Below, in pieces: positions 1 to 9,617 of a DNA stretch of 10,792 bases (the first letter of the stretch is position 1; each line of letters begins with the position of its first letter). A program made the translations under genes and the position numbers. The notes below the pieces were generated by a model that had not been told where the DNA came from, did no database searches, and worked only from the letters and a program-made list of their open reading frames with translations. This DNA is from Armatimonadaceae bacterium (GTDB lineage: Bacteria > Armatimonadota > Armatimonadia > Armatimonadales > Armatimonadaceae), in contig JAUJNC010000207.1 of assembly GCA_030446525.1 (NCBI GenBank), positions 1 through 10,792 on the forward strand. The letters are read 5' to 3'.

Positions 1-1283
1 CCTGCCGCCGGAGATGTGCGCCCTGGCGGAGGAAACCCTGCGGCGCATCTTTGCGACGGGACAGATGCACCCGCTCCATTTCTACCTTCCTTCCCCCACG
101 GGCACGCGGTATTTCGACGCCAGCGGCGTTCCTGGAGTTTGCGCCGGATGGCTCGGTCGAATGGGTGATGACCGTAAGCCGCGACGTGACGGAGCGCGTG
201 CGTGCCGAAGAGATGGTGTGGGCGCGTGCGCGTCAGCAGGGCGCGGTCGCTGAACTGGGCGTGTATGCCCTCTCCGGCGTTGACCCTGATGGCGCTAATG
301 AAGGAGGGCCACCCGCCCGTGGCCGAGACCCTTGCGGTGGAGTTGTGCAAAGTGCTCCAGTTGCTGCCCGATGGCAAGGGAATGCTTCTGGTTGCCGGTG
401 TGGGCTGGAAGGAGGGACTGGTCGGCCACGGCAGGTCGCCAGCACTGGGCTGGACTCGCAGGCAGGCTACGCCTTGCTTTCCAACGAGCCGGTCATCGTG
501 GAAGATCTGCGCACGGAGACGCGCTTTCCGGGCCGCTGCTGCTTCGCGAGCACGGGGTCGTCAGCGGCATCAGTTGCATCATCCACGGGCACGGGGGCAA
601 CCTCTATGGCGGTGCTGGGCGCGCACACAAGGACGCGGCGCAGATTCACCCGCGACGACGCCGCCTTTCTCCAGGGGGTAGCCAACGTACTCGCGACCGC
701 GATAGAGCGCAAGCGGAGCGACGAGGAGAAGGCAGAACTGCTGCGCCGGGTGGCGGAGGCCGCGACAGCAGCAGCGCACGTTCCTTGCGCGATGTTCTTA
801 GCTCGGTTACCGAGGGGCAAACTGCGCCTGTGCGACAACGCAGCCGACCTGCCGCCGCGTTTGGCGCGCGTGGGAGAGCCGATAGAACTGAGCGCCGAGG
901 CGCTGCGGGCGCTGCGCCAGCGGACGCTGGAGGCGGCGCGAGAGCAGGGCTTCGACAAGGATCGAGGGCACGACCTTGACCGCAGTCGGGGAGGCGAGCA
1001 TGAACGCGATTCGCCACGCCGGTGGCGGGACGGCGTGGGTAGGGCAGTTCCTTCGGGCACGGGTGCAGGTCTGGATCGAAGACAAGGGCAACGGTATCTG
1101 ATGGAGCGTCTTCCTGCAGGCCACGCTGGAGCGTGGCTTCTCGTCGGCAGGAACGCCAGCATGGTTTTTTCTTATTCTCGCCTCTGCGGACGCAGGCTGT
1201 ACCACTCACCGGGCCTTCCCACCACGGTGGTGATCGAGCAGGAGCGCGCTGCCCCGGAACCCGCTTGCCTCGCGGGGCGGTGA
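1..1283 (+). pseudogene. PAS-GAF-HATPase signalling protein, 3' part, many frameshifts
   Basis: The gene enters from outside the window and is readable only by hopping between all three plus frames. A PAS-domain end is seen at about 77-212 (FYLPSPTGTRYFD, then FAPDGSVEWVM and TVSRDVTERVRAEE). A GAF domain follows at about 270-720 (AETLAVELCKVLQLLPDG, NEPVIVEDLRTETRFPG, DDAAFLQGVANVLATAIERK). A GHKL ATPase domain ends the protein: N-box EASMNAIRHAG at 991-1023, G1-like motif EDKGNGI just before a stop at 1099, then in other frames ATLERGF and TTVVIEQER, ending at 1283. Proteins of this layout sense signals through PAS/GAF and act as histidine kinases or RsbW-like serine kinases/anti-sigma factors. 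No H-box histidine is obvious, so the RsbW-like reading is preferred. About eight frame changes are needed, and residues on both sides stay family-like. It could be a decaying gene or an intact one read badly. The 410-aa open frame at 51-1283 is a mixture and not the true protein. Confidence 0.75.
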
Positions 1284-1313
1284 TGCGGTGCCGGCGCGGT
1301 TCATTTCAGCCGC

Positions 1314-1958
1314 TCACCCTGCGCCGTATTCCTGTATGGCGAAGTCCCCAGCGTCACGGCGTAACTGCGCTGCTCGCCGCAGGCGGCACCGACGACGACT
1401 TCGCAGGCGACGGCGACGCTCAGAAGCACTAGGTTGCGCGCCAGCGGGTAGTCGCACACGTCGTCCCGCGCCGAAGACGGCACGCGGTACGCGTCGTTCC
1501 AGATCACCTCGGCATAGTCGCTCGCCAGGCCGGCGTGCAGGCAGGAGTGCCGGAGGCCGCGCAGGCGTCCTTCACCGCCTGGCGCGCCACGCTGTTGTCG
1601 AAGGTGTCGACGACGAGTCCGCTGCCGGCGAGCAGCTTGGCGGCGTTGGCGGACGCCGTACTTCCTCCGGCTTTGCGGTCACCGCCAGCCCCAGCGCCTG
1701 GTACAGCGTGTTCGCCAATATCTTGGCCTTGAACGCCCCGATGTCCGTTCGGAAATAGGGCTGCGTCGACAGGTTGCGCCCTTCCTCCACCTGATCGCGG
1801 TCGATCACCGTGAGCCGCGCGAACCTCTGGCGCGCCAGGCCTTCGGCCAGGTTCGCCCCCAGCGCGCCCGCGCCGCACATTGTAGACCGCGCCGGCGCAG
1901 CCGCCGCATCACCGCGTCCGTACGGTAGAGCCTGTTCGTGGTAAAGGATGCCGCTCAT
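1314..1958 (-). pseudogene. ThiF/E1-like adenylyltransferase, frameshifted
   Basis: The family is the E1/ThiF/MoeB/HesA Rossmann fold, which adenylates the C-terminus of a ubiquitin-like or sulfur-carrier protein. The glycine-rich nucleotide loop GAGALGANLAEGLARQ is followed by LTVIDRDQVEE, NLSTQPYF and IGAFKAKILANTLYQALG. Shifted frames then give LLAGSGLVVDTFDNSVARQ, YRVPSSARDDVCDYPLA and RNLVLLSVAVACEVVVGA. The VIDRDxVEERNLxxQ pattern is the classic acidic/Arg set contacting ATP. The repaired protein is about 215 aa, short for the family, so it is a minimal E1-like domain; no separate catalytic-cysteine domain is visible. At least three single-base breaks occur, e.g. a missing C near 1555 and a missing G near 1349; repairing the latter gives the ending GDFAIQEYGAG and a stop at 1314. 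The unrepaired frame runs to 1301. The ATG at 1958 overlaps the TGA of the upstream gene, indicating translational coupling. Its substrate is not identifiable here. Confidence 0.8.
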
Positions 1959-2879
1959 CGCCAATCGTCCTCGTAGCGCCGCTCGATCACGCCGACCAGC
2001 GACTGCAGGTCGAAGTCCTGGTCGCGGGTCGCTGAGGCAGATGTCGGTTCGACGACGGTCAGTCGCTCTTGGCGACGGCCGACGCGCTGCTCGCCGTCGC
2101 GCGTCGTCCGACCAGCCAGTACTCGCCCTGGTCGGTGAAGTCGCGCGCTCGCCGCCCCTGGTCCGCAGCGCCGCGCCGCGCCTCGTCCTGCAGTGACCTC
2201 CTGGCGCTGTCGCCGCCTCGTGCCCGGCACCTCCGAGATGTCGTCGCCGCCGGGTCCTCCCGCCACTGGCGCCCGGCCTCGCGCGGCGCGCGCTCCACGA
2301 ACCGTTCGTCCTGCTGCGCCACCAGGTCATAGACGGTCCGCATCTCGGGAGTGATGCCCTTGAAGCGCACCTGATCAGGCGGCGTTACGGTTCCGCAAGG
2401 CGTCGCGCAGGTGTTCGGCCGCGAGCGGGTCGGCCCGCCGGTCCACGTCCTCGAACCACCAGGTCCCGCCGACACAGCGCGCCGTCACCTGCTCGAAGGC
2501 AGCCCTCGACCAGATGCACGGCCAGGGGCCGCGCCGCCTCCCAGCGCTGTCGCATGTCTCCCTCGTTCGCCGGATACGCCAGCCACGTTTGCCCGGCGAG
2601 GAGCGCGCGAAGTCGGACCCGCAGCACCGGGAACAGCCCCAGGTACTCGGCGATGAGCGGCAGGTCCGCCTCCTCGACGACCTGCGCGGTTTTGGTATCC
2701 ACCGACTGGAAGATCCCCCAGCCTTCGAAGTCCGCGGGTCGAGGCGCGAGCGTCTGCACCAGCCCGGCTACCTTCGCCCGCACGGTGCCGCCACGGACGC
2801 AGGGTGCCAAGAACTGCGTCCTTTGAAAGTCCTCCTCCAGCTTCGCCATCTGGTCGAGCAGCTTACGTATATCGGGCAT
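1955..2879 (-). pseudogene. Conserved protein of unknown function next to ThiF, frameshifted
   Basis: I do not recognise a named family. The first ~140 residues read cleanly: a charged helical N-terminus (MPDIRKLLDQMAKLEEDF), then RGGTVRAKVAGLVQTL, GWGIFQSVDTKTAQVVEEA and LPVL-type helices, consistent with a small mixed alpha/beta domain. The frame then shifts and resumes with WWFEDVDRRADPLAAEHL, FKGITPEMRTVYDLVAQQ and FTDQGEYWLVG. It ends with RDQDFDLQSLVGVIERR and a TGA at 1955. Three or more indels fall between about 2100 and 2470. The repaired length is about 308 aa. The stop overlaps the ThiF ATG by ATGA, so the two are co-translated and probably work together. One guess is a substrate or scaffold for the E1-like enzyme, but nothing in the sequence proves that. 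No signal peptide or membrane segment is seen. Confidence 0.65.
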
Positions 2880-2970
2880 GACGGCACCGCCGGTTTCTCG
2901 GAATCAGGCGGGGACGGAAAAACCGCCCGCGTGCAAATGATCCGTCTTGATGCCCGCTTCGCTCAAATCG

Positions 2971-2996
2971 CGGGGCGGGCCTTTTGGCCCGCCCCG
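2971..2996 (-). terminator. Perfect 11-bp hairpin between Ro60-like gene and downstream pair
   Basis: An 11-bp perfect GC-rich stem (CGGGGCGGGCC with GGCCCGCCCCG) encloses a 4-base loop. It lies 22-47 bases after the TAA of the Ro60-like gene. There is no proper U-run after it in the minus direction, so it may act as a partial terminator or an mRNA 3'-end protector. That would lower expression of the two downstream genes rather than stop transcription. Confidence 0.55.
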
Positions 2997-3017
2997 GCAT
3001 TACCGGCCCGTTGTACT

Positions 3018-5035
<2,018 letters not shown>

Positions 5036-5073
5036 CGGTCTCACTTCTTCCTATCACGTCGTTTACGGTCGTC

Positions 5074-5087
5074 CCCGCTGAAACGGG
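5074..5087 (-). other. Small hairpin between Y-RNA candidate and first protein gene
   Basis: A 4-bp stem (CCCG with CGGG) closes a 6-base loop, about 40 bases upstream of the ATG at 5035. It may form the 3' end of the Y-RNA transcript or be a leader structure. It has no U-tract, so a terminator role is doubtful. Confidence 0.3.
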
Positions 5088-5100
5088 ATGCTCCGCAAGT

Positions 5101-5225
5101 CCGAAAAGCTGCTTTACTACTCTGACGCTCTGCCGCTGATTACGGACGCGCGTCCGGCGGGATTCGAACCCGCGACCCTCGGGTTGAACCCAATACCGTT
5201 CCGACCGACAGTAGAGGCAGTTCCT
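5101..5225 (-). ncRNA. Candidate bacterial Y RNA (YrlA-type, tRNA-mimicking)
   Basis: On the minus strand there is a perfect tRNA T-arm at 5173-5157 (stem GCGGG/CCCGC, loop TTCGAAT). It is followed at once by an acceptor-like 3' strand CGGACGC (5156-5150), then its own complement GCGTCCG (5149-5143), then TA and a D-arm-like TCAGCGGCAGAGC (5139-5127). The acceptor stem is thus closed as a hairpin and the order is T-arm, acceptor, D-arm, the reverse of a normal tRNA. YrlA-type Y RNAs are known to have this tRNA-like module, with the Ro60-binding stem in place of the anticodon stem. Candidate outer pairing: CTACT (5214-5210) with AGTAG (5121-5117), and CTGC (5220-5217) with GCAG (5112-5109), continued by GGAA with TTTT across a bulge. 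The D-stem itself is weak. It lies just upstream of a Ro60-like operon on the same strand, where Y RNAs are usually encoded. The exact ends are uncertain. Confidence 0.68.
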
Positions 5226-5254
5226 CCGTATCTCCACGAGCGATCAAACTCGGC

Positions 5255-5271
5255 AGGCGGAGGAACCGCCT
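5255..5271. repeat. Short inverted repeat (6-bp stem, 5-base loop)
   Basis: AGGCGG and CCGCCT flank a 5-base loop in the stretch between the Y-RNA candidate and the IS4-type remnant. No gene is seen in 5226-5300. It could be the end of a transcript or the outer edge of the insertion sequence, but nothing decides between these. Confidence 0.3.
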
Positions 5272-5299
5272 CATGCCTTTCATCCTACGACACGTGCAG

Positions 5300-6620
5300 T
5301 CCGGGGCAAGCTATGTCAGCAACTCTCGCTCGATGCCCTGAAGCCGCGCCACGAGCGGCGGCATTCAGCAGGCACTGCAAGAGACGCACGCACGCGCACC
5401 CGGCGAGAACGTAAACTCAACCTGGAGGTGATCGTCCTTTGGTGGTCGCTTCATGAGCCTGTACGCCAAGGATTCCGTCGGCTCTGTCGCGCAAGCTGTG
5501 CCACAGACTGCGCCTGCTGCAGAGTGACCCGGAGGCACCGCCCCGCGACGGTGCCCTCGTCGGCGCTATCAACTGGGCGTGCGTCCTATGGCAGCCTTGT
5601 CTCACCGTGCTCGCCGGCCCCTTGCCACAGAGCATACTCCCGGCGCGTTCGCCCCGGCTTGCGCCTTGTCGCCCTCGACGGCCAAGAGATCGACGTGCCG
5701 GACGCCTCGAGAACGCTCGCTACTTCGGTAAACGGCGCGGCAAGGGGGGACTCGGCTTGGCCCAAGGCGCGCCTGCTCTATCTGGGCGAATGCGGGACTC
5801 ATGCCATCTTTGATGCGGGCTTGTGGCCCTGCACGATGACGAGAAGGCAGTCTTGGCGCCTGTTGCGCTCGGTCAAAGACGGAATGCTGCTGTCTTCGAC
5901 CGCGGCCTGTGGAGCCGGAGCGTGTCAAAGCCGTGCGGCAGCGCAATGCCCATGTGCTGTGCGGCACCCGCCCCCTGTCCAGCCGGGGCGCAGCGCCGGC
6001 CAAGATGGCTCTTGGCTGGTCTGGATCGGCAGCAGCAGGGCGGCGGCAGGAAGCACGTCGCAGGACTCGGAAGCGCCTGCTGAGCGCCAGTCCAATACAC
6101 GATCTGTAGCCGAATCTGCCGGGCCATGGGCAACGGTACCAGGCTCATCACCACGCTGGACCCCGATCGTTGCCAGCGCGAGTTGGCATTGCCTGTCACG
6201 AGCGCTGGGAGATCGAGATCACCCTCGACGAAGATCAGGGTGCATCAGCACTTTCGCAGCAGCCCATCGACAAAAGCAGCCAGGTGATATTGCGGGAACT
6301 CTACGAACTGCTGATCGCCCATTGGGCCGTTCGGTTTCGTGCATCAGGCCGCCATCAAAGCGGATCTGGACCCGGAGCAGCGCTCCTTCCGCACGCTCCG
6401 GGTGATCGGCGAAGGCGGTCGGGACTTTCGAACGGCAGCGCGGAGATGATGCCGCTTGTGCCCGCATGCTGGAGGATCGCGTCGCGTCCTTTGCCTGCGC
6501 GTCATTAACACTGCAATGCGGGTGGTGAAACGAAAGATGAACGCTTTGACCTGAAGCGTCAGAACACGCCCATCCCACCCCGCAAACTGTTGGGAGAGCT
6601 ACTGGTCCCCTTGTTGAATG
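5300..6620 (+). pseudogene. IS4-family transposase remnant, frameshifted
   Basis: A DDE transposase of the IS4 family is readable across several plus frames. The N-terminal part around 5390-5440 reads RRERKLNLEVIVLW. Then come LRLVALDGQEIDVPDAS (about 5660-5710, first catalytic Asp region), DSAWPKARLLYLGECGTHA and IFDAGLWPC, and the second Asp region in AVFDRGLW (about 5890). The C-terminal signature CHERWEIEITLDE (about 6194-6232) matches the IS4 Y-(2)-R-(3)-E-(6)-K motif with Tyr replaced by Cys, and with the expected Lys position read as Arg after correcting one base. SSQVILRELYELLIAHWAV and KRKMN-like text close the gene. Coordinates are approximate because neither a start nor terminal inverted repeats could be found. 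Numerous indels make it inactive as written. Confidence 0.7.
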
Positions 6621-6825
6621 GTATTGTTGTTAGGGGCTCTTCAGCTCGACTTTGTCCTTTTCAACAGCTGGACAGCAGTGTCAAGGAGTGAGAGTGGCCT
6701 TTAGCCGGACTTTCGATGTCCGGGATCACCCAATATCGAAGTCCCCCGTGGGCGCACGGCCAATCGGAGCCGTTGCGGGTAAATGGATGAAGTCGAGCTT
6801 GGGTGCGTTGTTCGATGATAGTGGT
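6621..6825. other. No gene seen; edge region between IS4-type and IS1-type remnants
   Basis: Short open frames here resemble nothing I recognise. The stretch probably holds the end of the IS4-type element and the left end and promoter region of the IS1-type element, but I could not identify terminal repeats for either. Confidence 0.35.
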
Positions 6826-7316
6826 ATGGTCACTACTCCTGCCCTGCGGTAACCGCAAAATCATCGTAAGTTCGCGCCAACCGCTCCGGCACCGCGCGCT
6901 GCTGCTGTCCACGGCTGCGGCAAGGCCTACACTCGATCCCGAGCGCTTTCCACCAGAAGAGCAACGGGTCTGCTGGGCGCTGCAGGAGCGCGCTTCTCAG
7001 CGCGCAACATCGCCGTACCCTGAAGCTCAGGCGCCAGAGCATCCAGGCGCTGCGCAAAAATGCTGCCCGCATAAGCTCAAGTCCCGGCAACACGGCATCA
7101 CGACCGTGCCCGCGCCCGAGGGCGACGCAGTCGAGATCGATGAACTCTGTCCGGGTCTCGCCGAGGTCTGTGGCTCTGGACTGCCGTGTCTCGCCTGGTG
7201 CGACGAGTGGTCGGGTTCGTGATCGGCGACCACACCGATCCCATGCTCGTCCTGGTCTGGTCGGATGTACCCCGGACTATGGTGACCCCGTTTGTCCAGG
7301 CGTGGCGGCTTGTTTA
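6826..7316 (+). pseudogene. IS1-family transposase, 5' fragment, frameshifted
   Basis: The likely ATG at 6826 starts MVTTPA, followed after an indel by CGNRKIIVSSRQP, the remains of the InsA-like zinc-binding and helix-turn-helix part. The frame continues FPPEEQR, QERASQRA, and in another frame LKLRRQSIQALRK. The catalytic part appears as EGDAVEIDEL (first Asp region, about 7120-7147), then WLWTAVSRLVRRVVGFVIGD, typical of IS1 transposases. The reading ends with VTPFVQAWRLV and a TAA that falls inside the left inverted repeat of the neighbouring IS3 element. The usual second half, with the TN(H/T)-E-FN region, is missing, so the gene was truncated, most simply by IS3 insertion. The missing half was not found beyond 8483. 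Confidence 0.65.
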
Positions 7317-7333
7317 AGATAGAACCCTGTGTC
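7314..7333 (+). repeat. IS3 left terminal inverted repeat
   Basis: TTAAGATAGA then ACC then CTGTGTC. It pairs with the repeat at 8459-8479 with one gap. The stop codon of the truncated IS1-type frame lies across its outer edge. Confidence 0.7.
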
Positions 7334-7339
7334 CGATTT

Positions 7340-8130
7340 AGCGGTTTCAATTTCCCGTGATGAATCGCCGCAGGCATCTGGTGACAGCGATTGATGCGCT
7401 CGCTCCCAGTTATAACTGAAGGTACGCGCCAGACTCATGATGCCCAACGCCACCGTCGCGTACTCCTTCAAGTACACCTCCTGTGCCAGCGCTGCGCCGC
7501 AGACGCTCCACGAAATGTTGTCCAGAGCCCGGCCGCGCCGCCCATCCGCCTGATCCTGATCGCTCCCGGCAACCGCCCGTAAAGGCCGAACTCGTGAACT
7601 GCGCCCCCTGATCCGTGTTGGGGCACTCAGGACGCCCTGACCAAGTGCCTTCTCCAGAGCCACGACGAGCAGAAACTCCCCATCGGCGTGGTCGAGACAT
7701 CATGCAGTACAAAGCGGCTGCCGCAGTCCTCCACCGCCACCAAATGCGAAGGCCCTGAGGCATCGGGAAGGTGATGTCTGTACTCCAGACCTGGTTCGCC
7801 GCTCTGTCTTCACGCCCCACCCCAGCAGATGCAGATACACCTTGCTGTAGCCCCGGTGCGGCAACGCTCGTCTTCCTCTTGGGCAAGATCGCCGCCAGCC
7901 CCATCACCTGCATCGGCCAGGCTACGCGCTGCTTGTTGACCACGCGGCCTGCTCCCGCAACCGCACGCCGTGCGCCGTGCCCCATAGAGCAACGTTCTTG
8001 TGTACTGCGCGTCGATGGCCGCATCAGCCACGGGTCCTCTTGCCGCTCGCCCAGGTGCCGGTAGTAGCGGCCGGAGCATGAAGTCCCGGGGCGCGTTGGC
8101 GCACCAGCTCGGCTGCGGGTGTTTGGGCTC
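7340..8130 (-). pseudogene. IS3 OrfB transposase (rve-type DDE domain), frameshifted
   Basis: Catalytic-domain pieces are clear although spread over three frames. They run IEPKHPQ (N-terminus), DAQYTRTLLYGARR, VNKQRVAWPMQVMGLAAIL and PKRKTSVAAPG; NQVWSTDITF holds the first catalytic Asp, NTDQGAQFTS the second Asp, and FVERL the catalytic Glu, followed by EVYLKEYATVALGIM and YNWERAHQSL. In intact IS3 elements OrfB is made as an OrfAB fusion by programmed -1 frameshifting. Here there are at least five extra frame changes, so no working fusion is expected. Ends are approximate. Confidence 0.75.
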
Positions 8131-8144
8131 GATCGGGTGCCGCT

Positions 8145-8432
8145 TTAGACTCGGCCGAGTTGGCCCAGACTTTTTTTGAGCCAGTCGAGTTCCACCTGCA
8201 TTGCCCGATCGCACAATTTTTGGTCGCTCTTACGGCGCCTCCTGCTCTTTGTCGGCGTTTGTCGCAGAAGACCCGCGACTCGTCGAGGAGTTGCTTCTTC
8301 GAAGCGGTCAGTTGTGTCGGGTGAGAGCACCAGATCGCTGGCGATCTCGTTGACAGTGCGTTGTCCTTTGATGAGTTCCGGGGCGGCTTTAGCCTTGAAC
8401 TGGGCGCTGTATTGTCTGCGCTGTGTCGTCAT
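8145..8432 (-). pseudogene. IS3 OrfA (helix-turn-helix) transposase subunit, degraded
   Basis: A 95-aa open frame starts MTTQRRQYSAQFKAKAA and continues ELIKGQRTVNEIASDL, the helix-turn-helix DNA-binding part of IS3 OrfA. The middle (TTDRFEEATPRRVAGLL) is out of frame relative to the family. Its end returns to SDQKLCDRAMQVELDWLKK, the leucine-zipper-like region. It therefore contains compensating indels and is probably not functional, although no stop interrupts it. It lies just inside the right inverted repeat. Confidence 0.75.
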
Positions 8433-8458
8433 GTTTGCTTCCTTCGTCCTTTCATTGT

Positions 8459-8479
8459 GACACAGGCTCTCTATCTTAA
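8459..8479 (-). repeat. IS3 right terminal inverted repeat
   Basis: Read on the minus strand: TTAAGATAGA, GAGC, CTGTGTC. It sits 27 bases upstream of the OrfA ATG and 30 bases from the first attC-like site. Confidence 0.7.
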
Positions 8480-8508
8480 TTCCTGTCCGAAAACTTCCAG
8501 GGCATTAT

Positions 8509-8622
8509 ACCTAACGCTCCGCTTCGCAACGCCGGGCTCCCCGCAAGGTGTGAACGCGCTTGAGAAGCGTGCAACAGGCGACAGATGGCTGCTCTGGCGT
8601 CCGGTGCAAGCGGTTGTTGGGC
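8509..8622 (-). other. attC-like recombination site 1 (end of cupin cassette)
   Basis: Read on the minus strand the site begins GCCCAAC (8622-8616) and ends GTTAGGT (8515-8509), matching the integron core sites RYYYAAC and GTTRRRY. Inside, CCGCTT near the start pairs with AAGCGG near the end (AAGCGGAGCGTTAGGT), giving the typical imperfect hairpin. At 114 bases it is longer than the other sites here and lacks their shared inner block, so it is a divergent type. It lies 44 bases after the cupin stop, where a cassette's own attC belongs. Confidence 0.65.
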
Positions 8623-8665
8623 CATCGGTCGTGGATGCCCCAGTCACTGCGGTGCCTATTGCTCG

Positions 8666-9102
8666 TCATGCGCTCGGCGGTACCACAATCAGACCGTGAC
8701 GGCGCATAACCTCGGCCACCTGCGCCGGGTCAGGTGGGCCGCCTGCCAGCAGGGCGGCCAGATCGCGGAAGTATGCCGGCCCGATCAGGGCTGGTGAGAG
8801 TACCGACAGCGTGCGCGTGGTCTCTGTTCCGGCGTTGACGAAGTGATGAACGGCCCCGCGGGGAATGAAGCAGTGATCGCCAGGCCGCAGTTCGACGCTC
8901 CTGCCCTCGGCCGTAAAGGTGAGTACGCCCTCCAGACCATAGGCGACTTCATCCACGTGCTCGTGGTAGTGGGGGCAGGGACACGCGCGCCGGCGGGAAC
9001 AAGGAACTCGAACATCGAGAGGCGGACCGCGGTGTCGTCGCTGTCGAGCAGGAAGCGGATCTCGATCTGGCCGATCTGGATGATTTCTTTGGGTGGTGCC
9101 AT
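8666..9102 (-). CDS. Small single-domain cupin protein (one frameshift), cassette gene
   Basis: A protein of about 145 aa in two frames. The start MAPPKEIIQIGQIEIRFLL has a good ribosome site (AAAAGGA) before the ATG at 9102. After a five-C run near 8975 one more C is needed to join HYHEHVDEVAYGLEG, which is cupin motif 1 (HxH-x4-E-x6-G). Motif 2 is intact: GDHCFIPRGAVHHFVN (G-x5-P-x-G-x2-H-x3-N). The two His, Glu and third His are the usual metal ligands of a beta-barrel that binds Mn, Fe, Zn or similar. The C-terminal ~50 residues are helical (AYFRDLAALLAGGPPDPAQ) and resemble those of small cupins of unknown substrate. Specific activity cannot be told; sugar-, auxin- or antibiotic-type substrates are all possible. 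It sits alone between two attC sites and is a typical one-gene cassette. Confidence 0.8.
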
Positions 9103-9143
9103 TGTATTATCCTTTTCCCTATCGAACCCGCTACGGACCAGCC

Positions 9144-9237
9144 ACCCAACGGCCGAACTCAGGGGCGCGAAGCACTTGACCACCGGGCGAAGCAAGTCAC
9201 CGGCAGCTTTCGCGTCCCCTGCAGTGACTCGTTGGGC
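9144..9237 (-). other. attC site 2 (end of toxin-antitoxin cassette)
   Basis: Minus-strand ends are GCCCAAC (9237-9231) and GTTGGGT (9150-9144). The inner arms AGGGGCGCGAAG (9161-9172) and CTTTCGCGTCCCCT (9208-9221) are complementary apart from extra unpaired bases, as expected for the folded single-strand attC used by IntI integrases. It is 94 bases long, lies 27 bases after the DUF5615 stop and 42 bases before the cupin ATG, and is close in sequence to the site at 9943-10035. Confidence 0.85.
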
Positions 9238-9263
9238 CGCACTCCCTTTGGCTGCTACCGTTC

Positions 9264-9617
9264 TTACGTATGTACAATTAACGCCCCTCGGGTCAATTCC
9301 ACCAAGCTACTGGTGGTAAACGCCGTAACGATGGCAGCTATGTTCGGCAGCAGCAAGGCTTCCAGCTCAGCATTACTGATGTTGCCGGTCGAGACGAGCA
9401 ACAGTCTCTCCGGCTCCCCAGTGAGCAGGAACGAGTTGACGAAGTCGGCATCCTTGGTGACCACAACCCGACCTTCGCGCGCGGCCAGGTTCAGGATCTC
9501 GGCGTCCGTGGTGCGGTTCGCCTCGGGCAAATCCAGGGTGTGCACGGCATCATGACCCGCCTCCTGGAGCCGGTACGCTATGCGACGCGGCAGCTGGGCG
9601 TCCACCAGGAACTTCAT
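9264..9617 (-). CDS. DUF5615 PIN-like toxin, cassette gene
   Basis: A complete 117-aa protein, MKFLVDAQLPRRIAYRLQEA at the start, then HDAVHTLDLPEANRTTDAEI, GRVVVTKDADFVNSFLL and RLLLVSTGNISNAELEALL. The acidic residues of FLVDAQLP, TDAEI and TKDADF fit the metal-binding set of PIN-like/Mut7-C-type nucleases grouped as DUF5615. Proteins of this type are partnered with DUF433 proteins as toxin and antitoxin; RNA cleavage is presumed, not shown. The ATG overlaps the antitoxin stop (ATGA, 9617-9614), so translation is coupled and the toxin follows the antitoxin. All key residues appear intact, and no frameshift is present, unlike most genes in the left part of the window. Confidence 0.9.
   Translation of the reverse strand: MKFLVDAQLPRRIAYRLQEAGHDAVHTLDLPEANRTTDAEILNLAAREGRVVVTKDADFVNSFLLTGEPERLLLVSTGNISNAELEALLLPNIAAIVTAFTTSSLVELTRGALIVHT

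Larger units (their letters stand above)
7311..8483 (-). mobile_element. IS3-family insertion sequence with degenerate inverted repeats
   Basis: The element is about 1.17 kb, with two transposase genes on the minus strand. The left end TGTTTAAGATAGA...CTGTGTC (7311-7333) matches the inverted right end (TTAAGATAGA...CCTGTGTC, minus strand 8479-8459) apart from a few bases in the middle. Size, gene layout and repeats fit IS3. No clear target duplication is visible next to the ends. Its transposase is frameshifted, so it is probably not mobile by itself. Confidence 0.75.

Noticed and set aside
51..1283. Intact 410-aa protein
   Set aside because: Only parts of this frame match PAS, GAF or HATPase text; the missing parts are in the other two frames, so it is a hybrid produced by indels.
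5101..5225. True permuted tRNA gene, or two halves of duplicated tRNA genes
   Set aside because: The halves give a poor anticodon stem (CCCGA with TCAGA pairs at only three of five positions) and there is no spacer between the ends. With a Ro60-like gene beside it, the Y RNA reading fits better, though a permuted tRNA is not fully excluded.
5127..5235. Ordinary tRNA gene suggested by the TTCGAAT T-arm
   Set aside because: No matching 5' acceptor strand or D-arm lies 60-80 bases upstream on the minus strand; the matching acceptor strand and D-arm-like block come after the T-arm instead.
5428..6405. Intact 325-aa plus-strand protein
   Set aside because: It contains pieces of IS4 transposase mixed with out-of-frame text; the family-like segments continue in other frames.
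7441..7447. GCCCAAC as a further attC core
   Set aside because: It lies inside the IS3 OrfB gene, with no partner GTTRRRY and palindrome at the right distance.
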